This document shows, in pieces, positions 1 through 8,382 of a stretch of 64,000 bases of DNA; position 1 is the first letter of the stretch, and every line of letters begins with the position of its first letter. Made by a program: the position numbers and the translations under genes. This stretch comes from Roseomonas sp. (GTDB lineage Bacteria; Pseudomonadota; Alphaproteobacteria; Acetobacterales; Acetobacteraceae). The notes under the pieces are model-generated. The model was given only the letters and a program-made list of their open reading frames with translations. It had not been told where the DNA came from and did not search any database. Location of the stretch: positions 1-64,000 of the forward strand of contig JADCER010000007.1 in NCBI GenBank assembly GCA_020249925.1, in the 5' to 3' direction.

Positions 1-1
1 C

Positions 2-106
2 ATCGCGGTGGATGACATCACCGATCCTTGGCTGCGCCAAGCCATCACCAACGAAGCCAATCGCCGCTGGGGGCGGCGCAATGGAGGAAATGACCATGGC
101 CGCTAA
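2..106 (+). CDS. C-terminal tail of an unrecognised protein (cut by window start)
   Basis: An open frame enters from the left edge and stops at TAA 104-106. It gives a 34-residue hydrophilic tail rich in Arg, Asn and Gly, including the stretch DPWLRQAITNEANRRWG. Its stop overlaps the start of the next gene (ATG at 96), as expected for two genes in one transcript. I do not recognise the family. The adjacent relics at 1408 and 10.9-11.4 kb make a phage or plasmid origin plausible, but that is inference from context only. Confidence 0.4.
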   Translation: MAVDDITDPWLRQAITNEANRRWGRRNGGNDHGR

Positions 107-323
107 GCGCAAGACCAAACATCCCGCCAAGCCGCGTGAGGATTTGTCAGCCCCATCGAAGTGGCGCATGCAGCATGGCGATATCGGTACAGCCACGCGC
201 GTTGCCGATACGGAGACCGGTACGCCGATCCTGCAACCAAAGGCGCGTGATCCACAAGCCTCAGCCGAGGGCGGTCTTGAGATCGCCCATCGTGGCCATC
301 AGTATCAGCGGATCGGCAGGTGA
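96..323 (+). CDS. Small basic protein of unknown function, possibly truncated
   Basis: This 75-residue frame has a good ribosome binding site (GGAGGA at 83-88) seven bases before the ATG at 96, which decides against the in-frame ATGs at 81 and 90. The N-terminus is very basic (MAAKRKTKHPAKPRED) and is followed by a KWRMQHGDIG segment. The last 20 or so residues overlap, on the opposite strand, the 3' end of the acetyltransferase toxin at 261-767. That part may be read-through past a deletion junction rather than original protein. No function can be assigned. It overlaps the upstream frame by 11 bases, so the two were probably one operon. Confidence 0.4.
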   Translation: MAAKRKTKHPAKPREDLSAPSKWRMQHGDIGTATRVADTETGTPILQPKARDPQASAEGGLEIAHRGHQYQRIGR

Positions 324-767
324 CGACGTAAAACCACAGGCTTGATAGAAACGCTGTGCGTCGGCGTTCAGCGCCTGGACCAGCAATCCCCGCACTGCAA
401 GCACCTCACCAGCCTGCAAGACGCGCAAGACTGCATCCCGCAACATGGCACGCCCAATGCCCTGGCCATGCAGGGTGCGGTCCACCGCCAAGCGGCCCAA
501 TAACGCCATGGTGATCGGGTCAGGCATGTTGCGCTTGACCCGTCCTGGTGCAGCAGCAATCGCTACGGCCCCTGCGGCCAGGCAATAGAAGCCCACAACA
601 AAACTACCACGGCACACAACAAAGGTTCGCGATGCGCCCGCTACCTGATTCGTGCGCGCACGCTGCTTGAGCCAATCGTCGAGTGTTGGTTCGCCGCCAT
701 CGAACATCGCAAGTTCGTGCGTGTCGTCGAGAGGAACGGGAGCTGAAATCTCCCCCCTCACCCCCAT
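261..767 (-). CDS. GNAT-family acetyltransferase toxin (TacT/AtaT type)
   Basis: The product is 168 residues, the usual size of GNAT toxins of type II toxin-antitoxin systems. Family members acetylate the amino group of charged tRNA and stop translation. The sequence shows the typical order: an N-terminal LDDWLKQRA segment, a central MALLGRLAVDRTLHGQGIG stretch with the acetyl-CoA-binding Gln-Gly-x-Gly loop (about residues 102-106), and a C-terminal FYQACGF motif (about 141-147) with the Tyr position that is conserved in the family. The start overlaps the end of the antitoxin gene by 10 bases, so translation is probably coupled. Toxin assignment is by family and context; tRNA specificity cannot be read from the sequence. 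Confidence 0.85.
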   Translation of the reverse strand: MGVRGEISAPVPLDDTHELAMFDGGEPTLDDWLKQRARTNQVAGASRTFVVCRGSFVVGFYCLAAGAVAIAAAPGRVKRNMPDPITMALLGRLAVDRTLHGQGIGRAMLRDAVLRVLQAGEVLAVRGLLVQALNADAQRFYQACGFTSSPADPLILMATMGDLKTALG

Positions 768-1081
768 GGCGGCGTTGTCTTGAGCAGTTTCCGCAGCTTT
801 TCATTCGGCTGCGGTGGTGCATCGAGCATAGCCAAAAAGCGCGCAAAGGCTGCGGGTTCAAGGCGTAGCAGCGTGCGGTCAAGGATGGCATCGGTTGCTG
901 CGCGACGCGCTGCTTCCAGCATGAATTCAGAGCGCGACTTGCCTGAGAGCACCGCAGCCTGATCGATCAGCGCGCGTTCTTCGGGGCGGATGCGGATATT
1001 GACGGCGCCAACGGTGACAGAGGGCTTTGCCTTCGTGACGCGTCGGCGCGGCGTTGTGATGCGCTTAGCGGTTGAGGGCAT
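758..1081 (-). CDS. DUF1778 ribbon-helix-helix antitoxin
   Basis: This 107-residue protein has a basic N-terminal tail, then a ribbon-helix-helix DNA-binding segment (about residues 27-65) with the DUF1778 hallmarks IRPEERALIDQAA and GKSRSEFMLEAARRAA. A C-terminal helical tail around residues 85-107 would wrap the toxin. DUF1778 proteins neutralise GNAT toxins and repress their own operon together with them. The gene lies directly upstream of the acetyltransferase gene, in the normal antitoxin-first order. Its start is supported by AGGAGA nine or so bases before the ATG. A short inverted repeat at 1111-1120 is a candidate operator. Confidence 0.88.
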   Translation of the reverse strand: MPSTAKRITTPRRRVTKAKPSVTVGAVNIRIRPEERALIDQAAVLSGKSRSEFMLEAARRAATDAILDRTLLRLEPAAFARFLAMLDAPPQPNEKLRKLLKTTPPWG

Positions 1082-1110
1082 TGCTATCTCCTGAAAGGGG
1101 TTTACAGAAA

Positions 1111-1120
1111 TGTATGTACA
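1111..1120. promoter_or_regulatory. Candidate operator of the toxin-antitoxin operon
   Basis: TGTA-TG-TACA is a perfect 4-base inverted repeat lying 30-39 bases upstream of the antitoxin start, where the operon promoter should be. Ribbon-helix-helix antitoxins bind such short palindromes. The match is short, so this is only a positional suggestion. Confidence 0.3.
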
Positions 1121-1407
1121 ATGTCCATTATGCCGTTCTTGCCCCGCTCAAAACGTATTGCGGCGTCGGAACCAGATGGGATAGTATTTCGAAGGTCGTC
1201 GAATTGCGACTGCAGCCGGGTGACGGCATCCGGCAGTAGATCGTATAATGGAACGAACATTGTAGAGCAGATAACGGGAAAACGTGAAGTCAAGCTAGTT
1301 TGATAACAGATAAATTTCTGATTACATGGTTCCTTCCTGGCGAATTTATATGCCGGGGGCGGAAGCGCGCGACCCCTCCAGGATACTCCCCCAGGAGGCT
1401 TCCCTGG

Positions 1408-1485
1408 ATGGCCGAGCGGATCCAACTCCGCGCGATCGCATCGCTGCGCCCGCATGCCGGCAATGCGCGCGTGCACGACGCAGGG
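1408..1485 (+). pseudogene. N-terminal remnant of a ParB-like protein
   Basis: After AGGAGG (1393-1398) an ATG at 1408 opens a frame reading MAERIQLRAIASLRPHAGNA, followed by RVH. This is the typical opening of ParB-N-domain proteins, including phage and plasmid DNA methylases, where a hydrophobic strand is followed by LRPHxxNxRxH. After about 25 residues the similarity ends and the frame runs into the antisense of the glutaredoxin-DinB gene. The intact ribosome binding site plus an abruptly ending domain indicates a truncated gene left by a lost mobile element. Confidence 0.5.
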
Positions 1486-1504
1486 ATCGGCATTAGCCTT
1501 ATGG

Positions 1505-2314
1505 TCACGCTAGGCGCTTCATTTTCGCCGGATCAGCATCATCCCAAACACTCTCAGGCATGGGCAGGCCCGCAAAAACTTCCGGCCCCAGCGGTTGATT
1601 GGGCTGAATACCCAAACCTTCCAGCACCCACATCAATTGCCGCGAATGCTGGCCCGCATGCCAAACGGTACGTTCCATGAATTCATGCATGGTCTGCTCG
1701 CCGTAATAGACATCAGCGCGCGCGGACCAATCCCGCGTACGGCCGGGGCCATCAAACCAATCGGACATGCGCTGGCGCATTTCCTCGCAATAGGCAACCA
1801 GCTTTTCCCGAGTGGCATCCTTCTCTTCTGGCACGCGCATGTAGCTGTCAAAGGTCAGCGGAATGCCGTTTTCATGTTCCAGAAAGGCATCCGCAATATT
1901 GGCGATATGCCAGCCAAGCTGCGCGAAGGAACGCGGGCGCTTGGGCAGCATTTGCGCCAGCGCGGCATCGGGCATTTGCGCCAGAAACCGAGCACTACCG
2001 GCCAAAACCGCATCCAGCCGGCGGCGCATTTCATCCACTGGCAACATACGCTGCTCACCAAGCTTGATGTCGCAAAGCCTGGCGATATCGCGCAGCACCT
2101 GGCCATTCGCCCAGGCATCGCCGCGCGTGACAATCGGCACTTGCCGCAGCCCAAAGCGCGCTAATTCATCATAAGCGCCTTCATCTTCCAGGACATTACG
2201 CGAAATGAAGGGCACGCCATGGCGCGTGAGGAATTCCTTGGTGCGCAGGCAAGAAGAACATCCCGTCATCCAATAGACGCGAATGGTATCATCCGGTGCG
2301 GTGATATTGTTCAT
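1505..2314 (-). CDS. Glutaredoxin-DinB fusion protein
   Basis: The 269-residue product joins two folds. Residues about 10-85 form a glutaredoxin/thioredoxin-like domain with the CSSC redox motif (residues 19-22) and the later cis-Pro region RQVPIVTRG. Residues about 95-250 form a DinB-type four-helix bundle, with metal-ligand histidines in LGWHIANIADAFLEHE and in WHAGQH. DinB-superfamily proteins include thiol-dependent transferases and isomerases (bacillithiol transferases, mycothiol-dependent maleylpyruvate isomerase), so a fusion to glutaredoxin fits a glutathione-linked reaction; that is inference. It is the last gene of the transporter/amidase operon, 12 bases after the amidohydrolase gene. 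Confidence 0.8.
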   Translation of the reverse strand: MNNITAPDDTIRVYWMTGCSSCLRTKEFLTRHGVPFISRNVLEDEGAYDELARFGLRQVPIVTRGDAWANGQVLRDIARLCDIKLGEQRMLPVDEMRRRLDAVLAGSARFLAQMPDAALAQMLPKRPRSFAQLGWHIANIADAFLEHENGIPLTFDSYMRVPEEKDATREKLVAYCEEMRQRMSDWFDGPGRTRDWSARADVYYGEQTMHEFMERTVWHAGQHSRQLMWVLEGLGIQPNQPLGPEVFAGLPMPESVWDDADPAKMKRLA

Positions 2315-2326
2315 GGTCGTTCTCTC

Positions 2327-2968
2327 TCAGTCATTGCGCTTGGCGAGATTGGCCAGATACTGGATCACTTCATCGCGCGCGACAACATCGCCATATTTGG
2401 CGTTGATGTCGAAAAGATTGGCGTCATGCGGTCCATCATGCCGATCCCCCACGCATTCGCGCGGCACAATCACCCGGTAGCCATGCTGCACGCCATCCAA
2501 AGCGCCGGCGCGCACACAGCCGCTGGTCGAACACCCAGCCAGGATCAACGTATCAACACCAAGCGTCGCCAGCATGGGCGCAAGCGGCGTACCGAAGAAG
2601 GGGCTTGGATATTGCTTGACGATCACGACCTCCTCATCAAGTGGCGCCACCTTCGGGTCTATTTCAGCCAGCGGCTCACCGGGCACCAGCTTACGCAGCG
2701 CCGGCACCTTGCGCACGAACCAGCCGCCATCAGCGCCTGAGGGGTGATACATCACCTTGGTATGGATCACCGGAATACCCGCCTTGCGCGCGGCTTCCAG
2801 CAACGGCACGGTATCCGCGACCGCGCGTACAACGCCTTCGGCGAAAAATGGTGAGCCCGGCGTGGTATAGGCAAGGGTGAAATCAATCACCACCACGGCC
2901 GGGTTCCGGCCGAAGCCGACCTTGCCATCAAAAACGCCCGTATAATTGTCTTCACGAGAGACCGACAT
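2327..2968 (-). CDS. Isochorismatase-like cysteine amidohydrolase
   Basis: This 213-residue protein belongs to the cysteine hydrolase family that includes N-carbamoylsarcosine amidase, nicotinamidase and maleamate amidohydrolase. The catalytic triad is visible: Asp in VVVIDFTLAY (about residue 29), Lys in VIVKQYPSPFFGT (about 118), and Cys in LAGCSTSGCVRAGALDG (the second Cys, about 151, next to the conserved cis-peptide region). Such enzymes release ammonia or carbamate from small amides. It follows the ABC-transporter ATPase gene by 12 bases, so it probably acts on the imported compound or a product of the upstream amidase. The exact substrate is not deducible. GAGGAG upstream supports the ATG at 2968. 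Confidence 0.85.
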   Translation of the reverse strand: MSVSREDNYTGVFDGKVGFGRNPAVVVIDFTLAYTTPGSPFFAEGVVRAVADTVPLLEAARKAGIPVIHTKVMYHPSGADGGWFVRKVPALRKLVPGEPLAEIDPKVAPLDEEVVIVKQYPSPFFGTPLAPMLATLGVDTLILAGCSTSGCVRAGALDGVQHGYRVIVPRECVGDRHDGPHDANLFDINAKYGDVVARDEVIQYLANLAKRND

Positions 2969-2980
2969 CGGCGATACTCC

Positions 2981-4012
2981 TCAACTCTCTTCAGGGAAAT
3001 GACAGGCGGTGAGATGCTGTGCGCCGCCGGCGGGCGTCAGCGCGGGGTCTTGCGTCACGCAAGCCGTCGGCAGGCGCGTGCCGGCGGCCGCAACCGTGTC
3101 ACCACCACGCGCGGCAATGATGCGCGCGCGTGGGCAGCGCGGATGAAAACGGCAGCCTGTGGGAAGCGCGGCGGCCGAGCCGATCTCCCCAATCGGGCGG
3201 ATGCGTTCGCGCGTTCTTTCGCGCACCGGGTCCGCATGCGGCACAGCGGAAAGCAGCGAAACCGTATAGGGATGGCGCGGTGTGCGATACAGCGCATCAC
3301 GCGGCGCGATTTCCACAATACGCCCCAGATACATGACCGCCACGCGATCACTCACATGCCGTACCACGGCCAGATCATGCGCGATAAACAGGTATGAAAC
3401 GGATGAGCGGGCCTGAATCTCTGCCAGTAGATTGAGGATTTGCGCCTGCACCGAGACATCAAGCGCCGAGACAGGTTCATCCAACACCACCAGCGCGGGA
3501 TCAAGCGCAATGGCGCGCGCAATGCCGATACGCTGGCGCTGGCCGCCGGAAAATTCATGCGGATAACGCCCCGCCATGGCAGCACGTAGCCCGACCAGCG
3601 ACAGCAAGGCGCCAACACGTTCACGGGCTTCATGCCGCGACATGCCCTGAGTGGTCATGGGCTCTGCTATGATCTGCCCGGCGGTCATGCGCGGGTCGAG
3701 CGAACCATAGGGGTCCTGAAACACCATTTGCATGCGCGGGCGCATGGCGCGCAATTCGCCGGCGGAAGCGCTGATCACATCGCGCCCTTCAAAGCGTAGC
3801 TTCCCGCTGCTTGGTTCAATCAGGCGCAGCACCAGCCGGCCAAGGGTGGATTTGCCGCTGCCGGTTTCCCCAACCAGGCCCAGGGTTTCTCCGGCGGCAA
3901 GGGTGAAGGAAACCCCATCCACCGCGCGGATCGCAGCGCGCTTCGCGCCAAACAGGCTACTGCCACCGCCGAAATTCTTTTGCAGCGCTTCAACTTCCAG
4001 AAGGGCGGTCAT
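2981..4012 (-). CDS. Peptide/nickel-type ABC transporter ATPase, OppF/DppF class
   Basis: This 343-residue ATPase powers uptake through the two permeases encoded upstream. Walker A is GETGSGKST (about residue 50), the ABC signature is FSGGQRQRIGIARA, and Walker B is LVVLDEPVSALD. The C-terminal extension with TGCRFHPRCPRA (two Cys) is the oligopeptide-transporter C-terminal domain that distinguishes OppD/OppF-type ATPases from other ABC ATPases. The start codon overlaps the stop of the OppD-type gene (ATGA), so the two subunits are translationally coupled. The substrate is unknown; the family handles oligopeptides, glutathione, opines and other amides. Confidence 0.92.
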   Translation of the reverse strand: MTALLEVEALQKNFGGGSSLFGAKRAAIRAVDGVSFTLAAGETLGLVGETGSGKSTLGRLVLRLIEPSSGKLRFEGRDVISASAGELRAMRPRMQMVFQDPYGSLDPRMTAGQIIAEPMTTQGMSRHEARERVGALLSLVGLRAAMAGRYPHEFSGGQRQRIGIARAIALDPALVVLDEPVSALDVSVQAQILNLLAEIQARSSVSYLFIAHDLAVVRHVSDRVAVMYLGRIVEIAPRDALYRTPRHPYTVSLLSAVPHADPVRERTRERIRPIGEIGSAAALPTGCRFHPRCPRARIIAARGGDTVAAAGTRLPTACVTQDPALTPAGGAQHLTACHFPEES

Positions 4013-4992
4013 TGCACGACCTCCAGCAGCCCCGCCCGGTGGCAGGCAACCGCGTGGTGATCGGCGGTCAGGGCCGGGCGTTCACGCAGGCAGCCGGCAT
4101 CTTCGCGCATGGCAAAGCAACGCGGCGCAAAGGCGCAACCCGCTGGCCGCCGCGCGGGATCGGGCGGCGCACCGGAAATGGGCGCAAGCTCCGCCCCGGC
4201 AGGCGATTCCAGATCAGGAATGCTACGAAAGAGTGAGATGGTATAAGGGTGCCTCGGCGCGCGAAACACTTCCTCCACCGTGCCGGTTTCCACCACGCGC
4301 CCGGCATACATCACCGCGACGCGATCCGCCTGGCGCGCCACCACGCCAAGATCATGCGTGATCAATACCATCGCCATGCCATCGGCCTCACGTAAATCCG
4401 TGAGCAGATCAAGCACCTGTGCCTGCACCGTTACATCAAGCGCGGTGGTTGGTTCATCGGCGATCAGGACACGCGGGCCAAGCGCAATGGCCATGGCGAT
4501 CAAAACCCGCTGGCGCATGCCGCCCGAGAATTGATGCGGGTAATCATCCACGCGCCGCGCGGGGTCTGGGATTTGCACCCGCGCGAGAAGGGCAATCGCG
4601 CGCTCTCGTGCCTCCGCGCGGGAAATCGGCAGATGTGCACGCAGGACTTCGATGATCTGATCGCCAATACGAAAGACCGGGTTCAGGCCCGTCAGCGGGT
4701 CCTGGAACACCATGCCAATCCGCGCACCGCGACGCCGGCGCAATTCCTCAGGCGCGAGTTGCAACAAATCCTCGCCTTCCAGCAGCGCCTGGCCGGCGAT
4801 GACGCGGCCTGGCTTGGGCAGCAGGCCAAGCGCAGAGGTGAAGGTCACGGTTTTGCCAGAACCACTTTCGCCCACAATGGCCAGCGTTTCACCCGCCTGC
4901 ACCTGCAAGGAGACATCTTCAACCAAGCGCACCGCGCCGGTTTCGCCCGGCACGGCCGCGGTCAGGTTCCGCAATTCAAACATCGCGGTCAT
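4009..4992 (-). CDS. Peptide/nickel-type ABC transporter ATPase, OppD/DppD class
   Basis: The product is 327 residues from the ATG at 4992, which overlaps the permease stop in an ATGA; a longer frame up to 5088 would run deep into the permease gene and is rejected. Walker A is GESGSGKT, the signature is FSGGMRQRVLIAMA (Met in place of Gln, common in OppD), and Walker B is VLIADEPTTALD. The C-terminal oligopeptide-transporter extension carries AGCAFAPRCFAM. It would form a heterodimer with the OppF-class ATPase encoded next. Neighbours and overlap show one complete importer. Confidence 0.92.
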   Translation of the reverse strand: MTAMFELRNLTAAVPGETGAVRLVEDVSLQVQAGETLAIVGESGSGKTVTFTSALGLLPKPGRVIAGQALLEGEDLLQLAPEELRRRRGARIGMVFQDPLTGLNPVFRIGDQIIEVLRAHLPISRAEARERAIALLARVQIPDPARRVDDYPHQFSGGMRQRVLIAMAIALGPRVLIADEPTTALDVTVQAQVLDLLTDLREADGMAMVLITHDLGVVARQADRVAVMYAGRVVETGTVEEVFRAPRHPYTISLFRSIPDLESPAGAELAPISGAPPDPARRPAGCAFAPRCFAMREDAGCLRERPALTADHHAVACHRAGLLEVVQ

Positions 4993-5888
4993 AGCAGCTT
5001 GCCCGTATTGCGGCGCATTTGCGGGTCCAGCGTATCGCGCAGCCCATCGCCCAGCAGGTTCAGCACAATCACGGTAAAGGCGATGCACAGCCCGGCGGAA
5101 AGCGAAATCAGCGGATTGGTGGTGATGGCAGTTTGGCCTTCCGCAATCACATTGCCCCAGGTGGGTGTGGGCGGCTGCACACCAAGCCCCAGGAAGGAAA
5201 GCCCTGCTTCCGCCAGAATGGCCGTGGCAGCGCTCACGGTCGCTACCACAATCACCGGCGGCAGGGCATTCGGAATCACATGGCGGATGATGATGGTCCA
5301 GGTGGAAAGCCCAATCGCGCGCGACGCTTCAATGAAGGGCCGCGGGCGAATGGTCAGCACGACCGAGCGCATCACCGCCGCCACACGCGGCGTATAGGCA
5401 ATGGCGACCGCCAAGATGATAGAATCAAGCGTATTGCCGCGCGCTGCCACCAGCGCGAGTGCCAAAAGAAAGGACGGGAAGGCCAGCATGATATCAATAA
5501 TCGCGACCAGCACGCGTTCCAAAAAGCCCCCCGCATAGCCCGCAATGGCACCAAGCAGCGTGCCGGCGGTAAGCGAGATCAGCACAACAAAAAACCCAAC
5601 TTGCAGCGAAACCTGCGCGCCATGGATCAGGCGGGAAAGCACGCAGCGGCCAAATTGATCTGTCCCCAGCCAATAGGTTGCTGACGGTTGGGCCAGCGTA
5701 TTCATCAAATCCGTGCGCGTTGGCGAATGGGGTGCAATCCAGAGCGCGAAAAGCGCCACCAGCACCAAAAATCCGATCCCAATTGCCCCTATCATGAAGC
5801 CAGGATGGCGCAGATAGCGGCGCAAGGTGGCGCGCTTGCGCGCGGCATTGTCTTCCAACGCTTCTTCAGCTTCCGTCATGGCGGTCAT
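4989..5888 (-). CDS. Dipeptide-type ABC transporter permease, DppC/OppC class
   Basis: This 299-residue inner-membrane protein has a hydrophilic N-terminus, a first transmembrane segment at about residues 30-52, then the extracytoplasmic loop and five further segments. It has the DppC signature HSPTRTDLMN and the coupling EAA-like loop (EASRAIGLSTWTIIIRHVIPNA) that contacts the ATPases. It pairs with the DppB-class permease encoded immediately upstream. The start ATG overlaps the DppB stop (ATGA), and its own stop overlaps the OppD start the same way. Confidence 0.92.
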   Translation of the reverse strand: MTAMTEAEEALEDNAARKRATLRRYLRHPGFMIGAIGIGFLVLVALFALWIAPHSPTRTDLMNTLAQPSATYWLGTDQFGRCVLSRLIHGAQVSLQVGFFVVLISLTAGTLLGAIAGYAGGFLERVLVAIIDIMLAFPSFLLALALVAARGNTLDSIILAVAIAYTPRVAAVMRSVVLTIRPRPFIEASRAIGLSTWTIIIRHVIPNALPPVIVVATVSAATAILAEAGLSFLGLGVQPPTPTWGNVIAEGQTAITTNPLISLSAGLCIAFTVIVLNLLGDGLRDTLDPQMRRNTGKLL

Positions 5889-6826
5889 GTGCGGCGCAGC
5901 CTTGGGTCTATCGCGCCATAGATCAGATCAAGCGCGGTATTCAGCAGCACAACCGCCGCCGCCAGCACCAGAACCCCTGCCTGCACAAGCTGGTAATCGC
6001 GCGCCAGGATCGCCTTCAGAATGGTGGAACCCAGGCCCGGCCGGCTGAAGACCGCTTCCACCAAAATTGCATTACCTAGCGACCAGGCAAAGGTCACGCC
6101 AATCACTGCCAGCACGGGGATCAGCGCATTGCGGAAGGCCAAATGCCAGACAATGCGCCGTTCGGGTACGCCCATGGCGCGCGCCACACGAATGAAATCC
6201 TGCCCCAAAATTTCAAGCATGGCAGAACGCGTGAGCCGCGCGATATAGGCAGCAACGGAAAGCCCAAGAACAAGCGCGGGCAGCGCCAAATGATGCAGGC
6301 CCTTCCAAAAGCCAGGTTCGCTGGTCGCGCCAAGGGCGGGAAAAAGACCAAGCGCATGCGAAAGTGTCAGGATCGCGACCAATCCCAGCCAAAACACCGG
6401 AAAGGAAATGCCGCCCAAGGCCATCAGCATCACGGCAAGATCAACCGCACTGCCCTGGCGCACCGCTGCGATAATGCCAAGGGGCACACCAAGACAAATG
6501 GCAATCGCCATGCCCGCGACGGCAAGCGTGGCTGATGGGGGAACCGCGGCCCAAATCTCGGCCAGGGCGGGCTGCCCGGTCACCACCGAAACGCCCATAT
6601 TCCCCTGTGCGGCGCGCAGCAGGAACACGCCATATTGCTGCCAAACCGGCAGATCAAGGCCAAGGCGCGCGCGAAGGGTCGCGAGCGCCTCGGCCGTTGC
6701 GAAATCGCCCAACATGTAAAGTGCGGGATCGCCCGGAATGGCCCGCATCAAAAAGAAGGCCACCGTGACGATCCCAACCAGCGCAACAACAAGCTGCGCC
6801 GCGCAGCGAGCGAGGTAAAACAGCAT
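5885..6826 (-). CDS. Dipeptide-type ABC transporter permease, DppB/OppB class
   Basis: The 313-residue protein has the DppB pattern: a short N-terminus leading straight into a transmembrane helix (about residues 8-30), the RAIPGDPA motif just after it, and a C-terminal EAA loop (ARAMGVPERRIVWHLAFRNA). It forms the transmembrane channel with the DppC-class partner. The start codon shares one base with the stop codon of the binding-protein gene (TGATG), so expression is coupled. Confidence 0.92.
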   Translation of the reverse strand: MLFYLARCAAQLVVALVGIVTVAFFLMRAIPGDPALYMLGDFATAEALATLRARLGLDLPVWQQYGVFLLRAAQGNMGVSVVTGQPALAEIWAAVPPSATLAVAGMAIAICLGVPLGIIAAVRQGSAVDLAVMLMALGGISFPVFWLGLVAILTLSHALGLFPALGATSEPGFWKGLHHLALPALVLGLSVAAYIARLTRSAMLEILGQDFIRVARAMGVPERRIVWHLAFRNALIPVLAVIGVTFAWSLGNAILVEAVFSRPGLGSTILKAILARDYQLVQAGVLVLAAAVVLLNTALDLIYGAIDPRLRRT

Positions 6827-8382
6827 CAGGCGCCGCGCAGCGACACCGGTGAGGCATTCACCGTGAACAGGCTGTTCTGCACAAAGCCCTGCACATTCGG
6901 CCCATGCGCGATGAAAAGCCTATCCGCATAAAGCGGAATCACCGGCACATCTTCCATCACCTGCCGCAGCAGACGATTATAGACCGCGCGACGCCCGGCA
7001 AGATCGGGCGCACGCGCCGCTTCCGCCAATAAATCATCGGCGCGATTATAGCGCGATGTATTCAGCCCCGGCGGATGGGAACGCGTGTGATAGAGCGTGA
7101 CCAGCGGGCTATCCGGATCGGGCGGGCCAACCACCGCCGTGATGCAGGATTGCAGATTGCCCGAAGACCGCGCCTGCACATAGGCGCCGCGTTCCAGCAC
7201 GCGCACCGTCGCCTGAATGCCGACCTGCTGCAAATCATTCGCGAGAGGCACCGGGAAACGGTCGAAGGGGTTTAGGCCGACCGTGGTGATTTCAAAACGG
7301 AAATTGGAAACGCCCGCTTCCCGCAGCAGCGCGCGCGCACGATCCGGATCATAGGGATAGCGCGGCACACCCTCATCACTGAATTCCTGGAAGGTGGAGG
7401 TCAGCACGCTGGTCGCTTCGAACTTCGTGCCACGGAAGAAGCCTTCAATCAGCGCCTTGCGGTTCAGCGCATGGATTATGGCGCGGCGCACACGCACATC
7501 GGCCAAAGGCCCGACGGTGGTATTCAGCACCAGATTGGCGGTGTTATTTGCGGGGCGATCAAGCAAGGTTACGCCATTGGCGCGGCGCAGCCGTTCAATC
7601 ACGTCAGGGCTTTGCAGCGCGAAAAACACATCCAATTCGCGGTTTTCCAGCGCAATCGCCGCCGCCGTTTCATCACGCACCACGCGGAAGATGATGTCGG
7701 TCAGCGCCGGCGCGCCGCCGAAATAGGCGGTATTCGCCACCAGCCGCACTTCATTGCCCGTGGTCCAACGGTCAAACATGAAGGGGCCGGTGCCGATCGG
7801 GTTCATGGTGTAACGCTCACCAAGTTCCGTGACCGCACGGCGAGAGACGATCCAGCCCTGGTTGAAGGCGCAAAGCTTGTGCAGGAAGCCGGAATTGGGT
7901 GCTTCCAGCACCAGGCGCACGGTTAGCGGATCGGGCGTTTGGATTTCCTTGAGGCCCGCAAGCTGCCCGCGATAGAGGCTGCCCGTTGCGGGATCCAACA
8001 CACGCTCAAAAGAGAATTTCACATCATCCGATGTGAAGGCACCATAATTCTTGTGCCAGGTAACATTGGGCCGCAGCCGAAAGGTCCAGACCGTGCCATC
8101 GGCGGAAACCTCATGACCCGTGGAAAGATCAGGCACGATTTCATTGGTGCGCTGATCATATTGCACCAGGCCGTTATAGATATGGCCAGCGATGGATTGA
8201 TTTTCGATCTGGAATATCCGTGCCGGATCCAGCACGGATATATCAGACCCGAAACGCACACGCAGCGTGCGTGCCCCTTGCGCCATCACCGGCACGCCAA
8301 AGCCGGCCCCAAAGGCCAGCGCCGCGGCGCCGCCCATCCAGGCACGCCGACCAAAACCCGGCGCCATACTCGTCTCAGCCAT
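6826..8382 (-). CDS. Periplasmic solute-binding protein, family 5 (peptide type)
   Basis: The 518-residue product starts with a likely Tat signal (GRRAWMGG, then a hydrophobic stretch ending in VPVMAQGA), so it is probably exported folded. The mature part has the SBP_bac_5 hallmarks: the early strand DPARIFQIENQSI, the FTSDDVKFSFERVLDP segment, and YDPDRARALLREAGV near two thirds of the length. It delivers substrate to the DppB/DppC-class permease. GGGAG precedes the ATG by about nine bases. The gene overlaps the small preceding frame by eight bases. Family 5 proteins bind peptides, glutathione, opines, nickel chelates and similar compounds; this one cannot be narrowed further. Confidence 0.92.
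   Translation of the reverse strand: MAETSMAPGFGRRAWMGGAAALAFGAGFGVPVMAQGARTLRVRFGSDISVLDPARIFQIENQSIAGHIYNGLVQYDQRTNEIVPDLSTGHEVSADGTVWTFRLRPNVTWHKNYGAFTSDDVKFSFERVLDPATGSLYRGQLAGLKEIQTPDPLTVRLVLEAPNSGFLHKLCAFNQGWIVSRRAVTELGERYTMNPIGTGPFMFDRWTTGNEVRLVANTAYFGGAPALTDIIFRVVRDETAAAIALENRELDVFFALQSPDVIERLRRANGVTLLDRPANNTANLVLNTTVGPLADVRVRRAIIHALNRKALIEGFFRGTKFEATSVLTSTFQEFSDEGVPRYPYDPDRARALLREAGVSNFRFEITTVGLNPFDRFPVPLANDLQQVGIQATVRVLERGAYVQARSSGNLQSCITAVVGPPDPDSPLVTLYHTRSHPPGLNTSRYNRADDLLAEAARAPDLAGRRAVYNRLLRQVMEDVPVIPLYADRLFIAHGPNVQGFVQNSLFTVNASPVSLRGA

Larger units (their letters stand above)
1082..1504. other. Intergenic stretch with relics; possible 52-residue frame
   Basis: No confident gene fills these 420 bases. 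On the minus strand a frame from ATG at 1260 to a stop at 1102 encodes 52 residues (starting MFVPLYDLLPDAVTRLQ) without a convincing ribosome binding site; it could be a fragment. On the plus strand the start of a ParB-like protein is recognisable at 1408-1485. The middle (about 1250-1350) is AT-richer than the surroundings. Confidence 0.35.
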
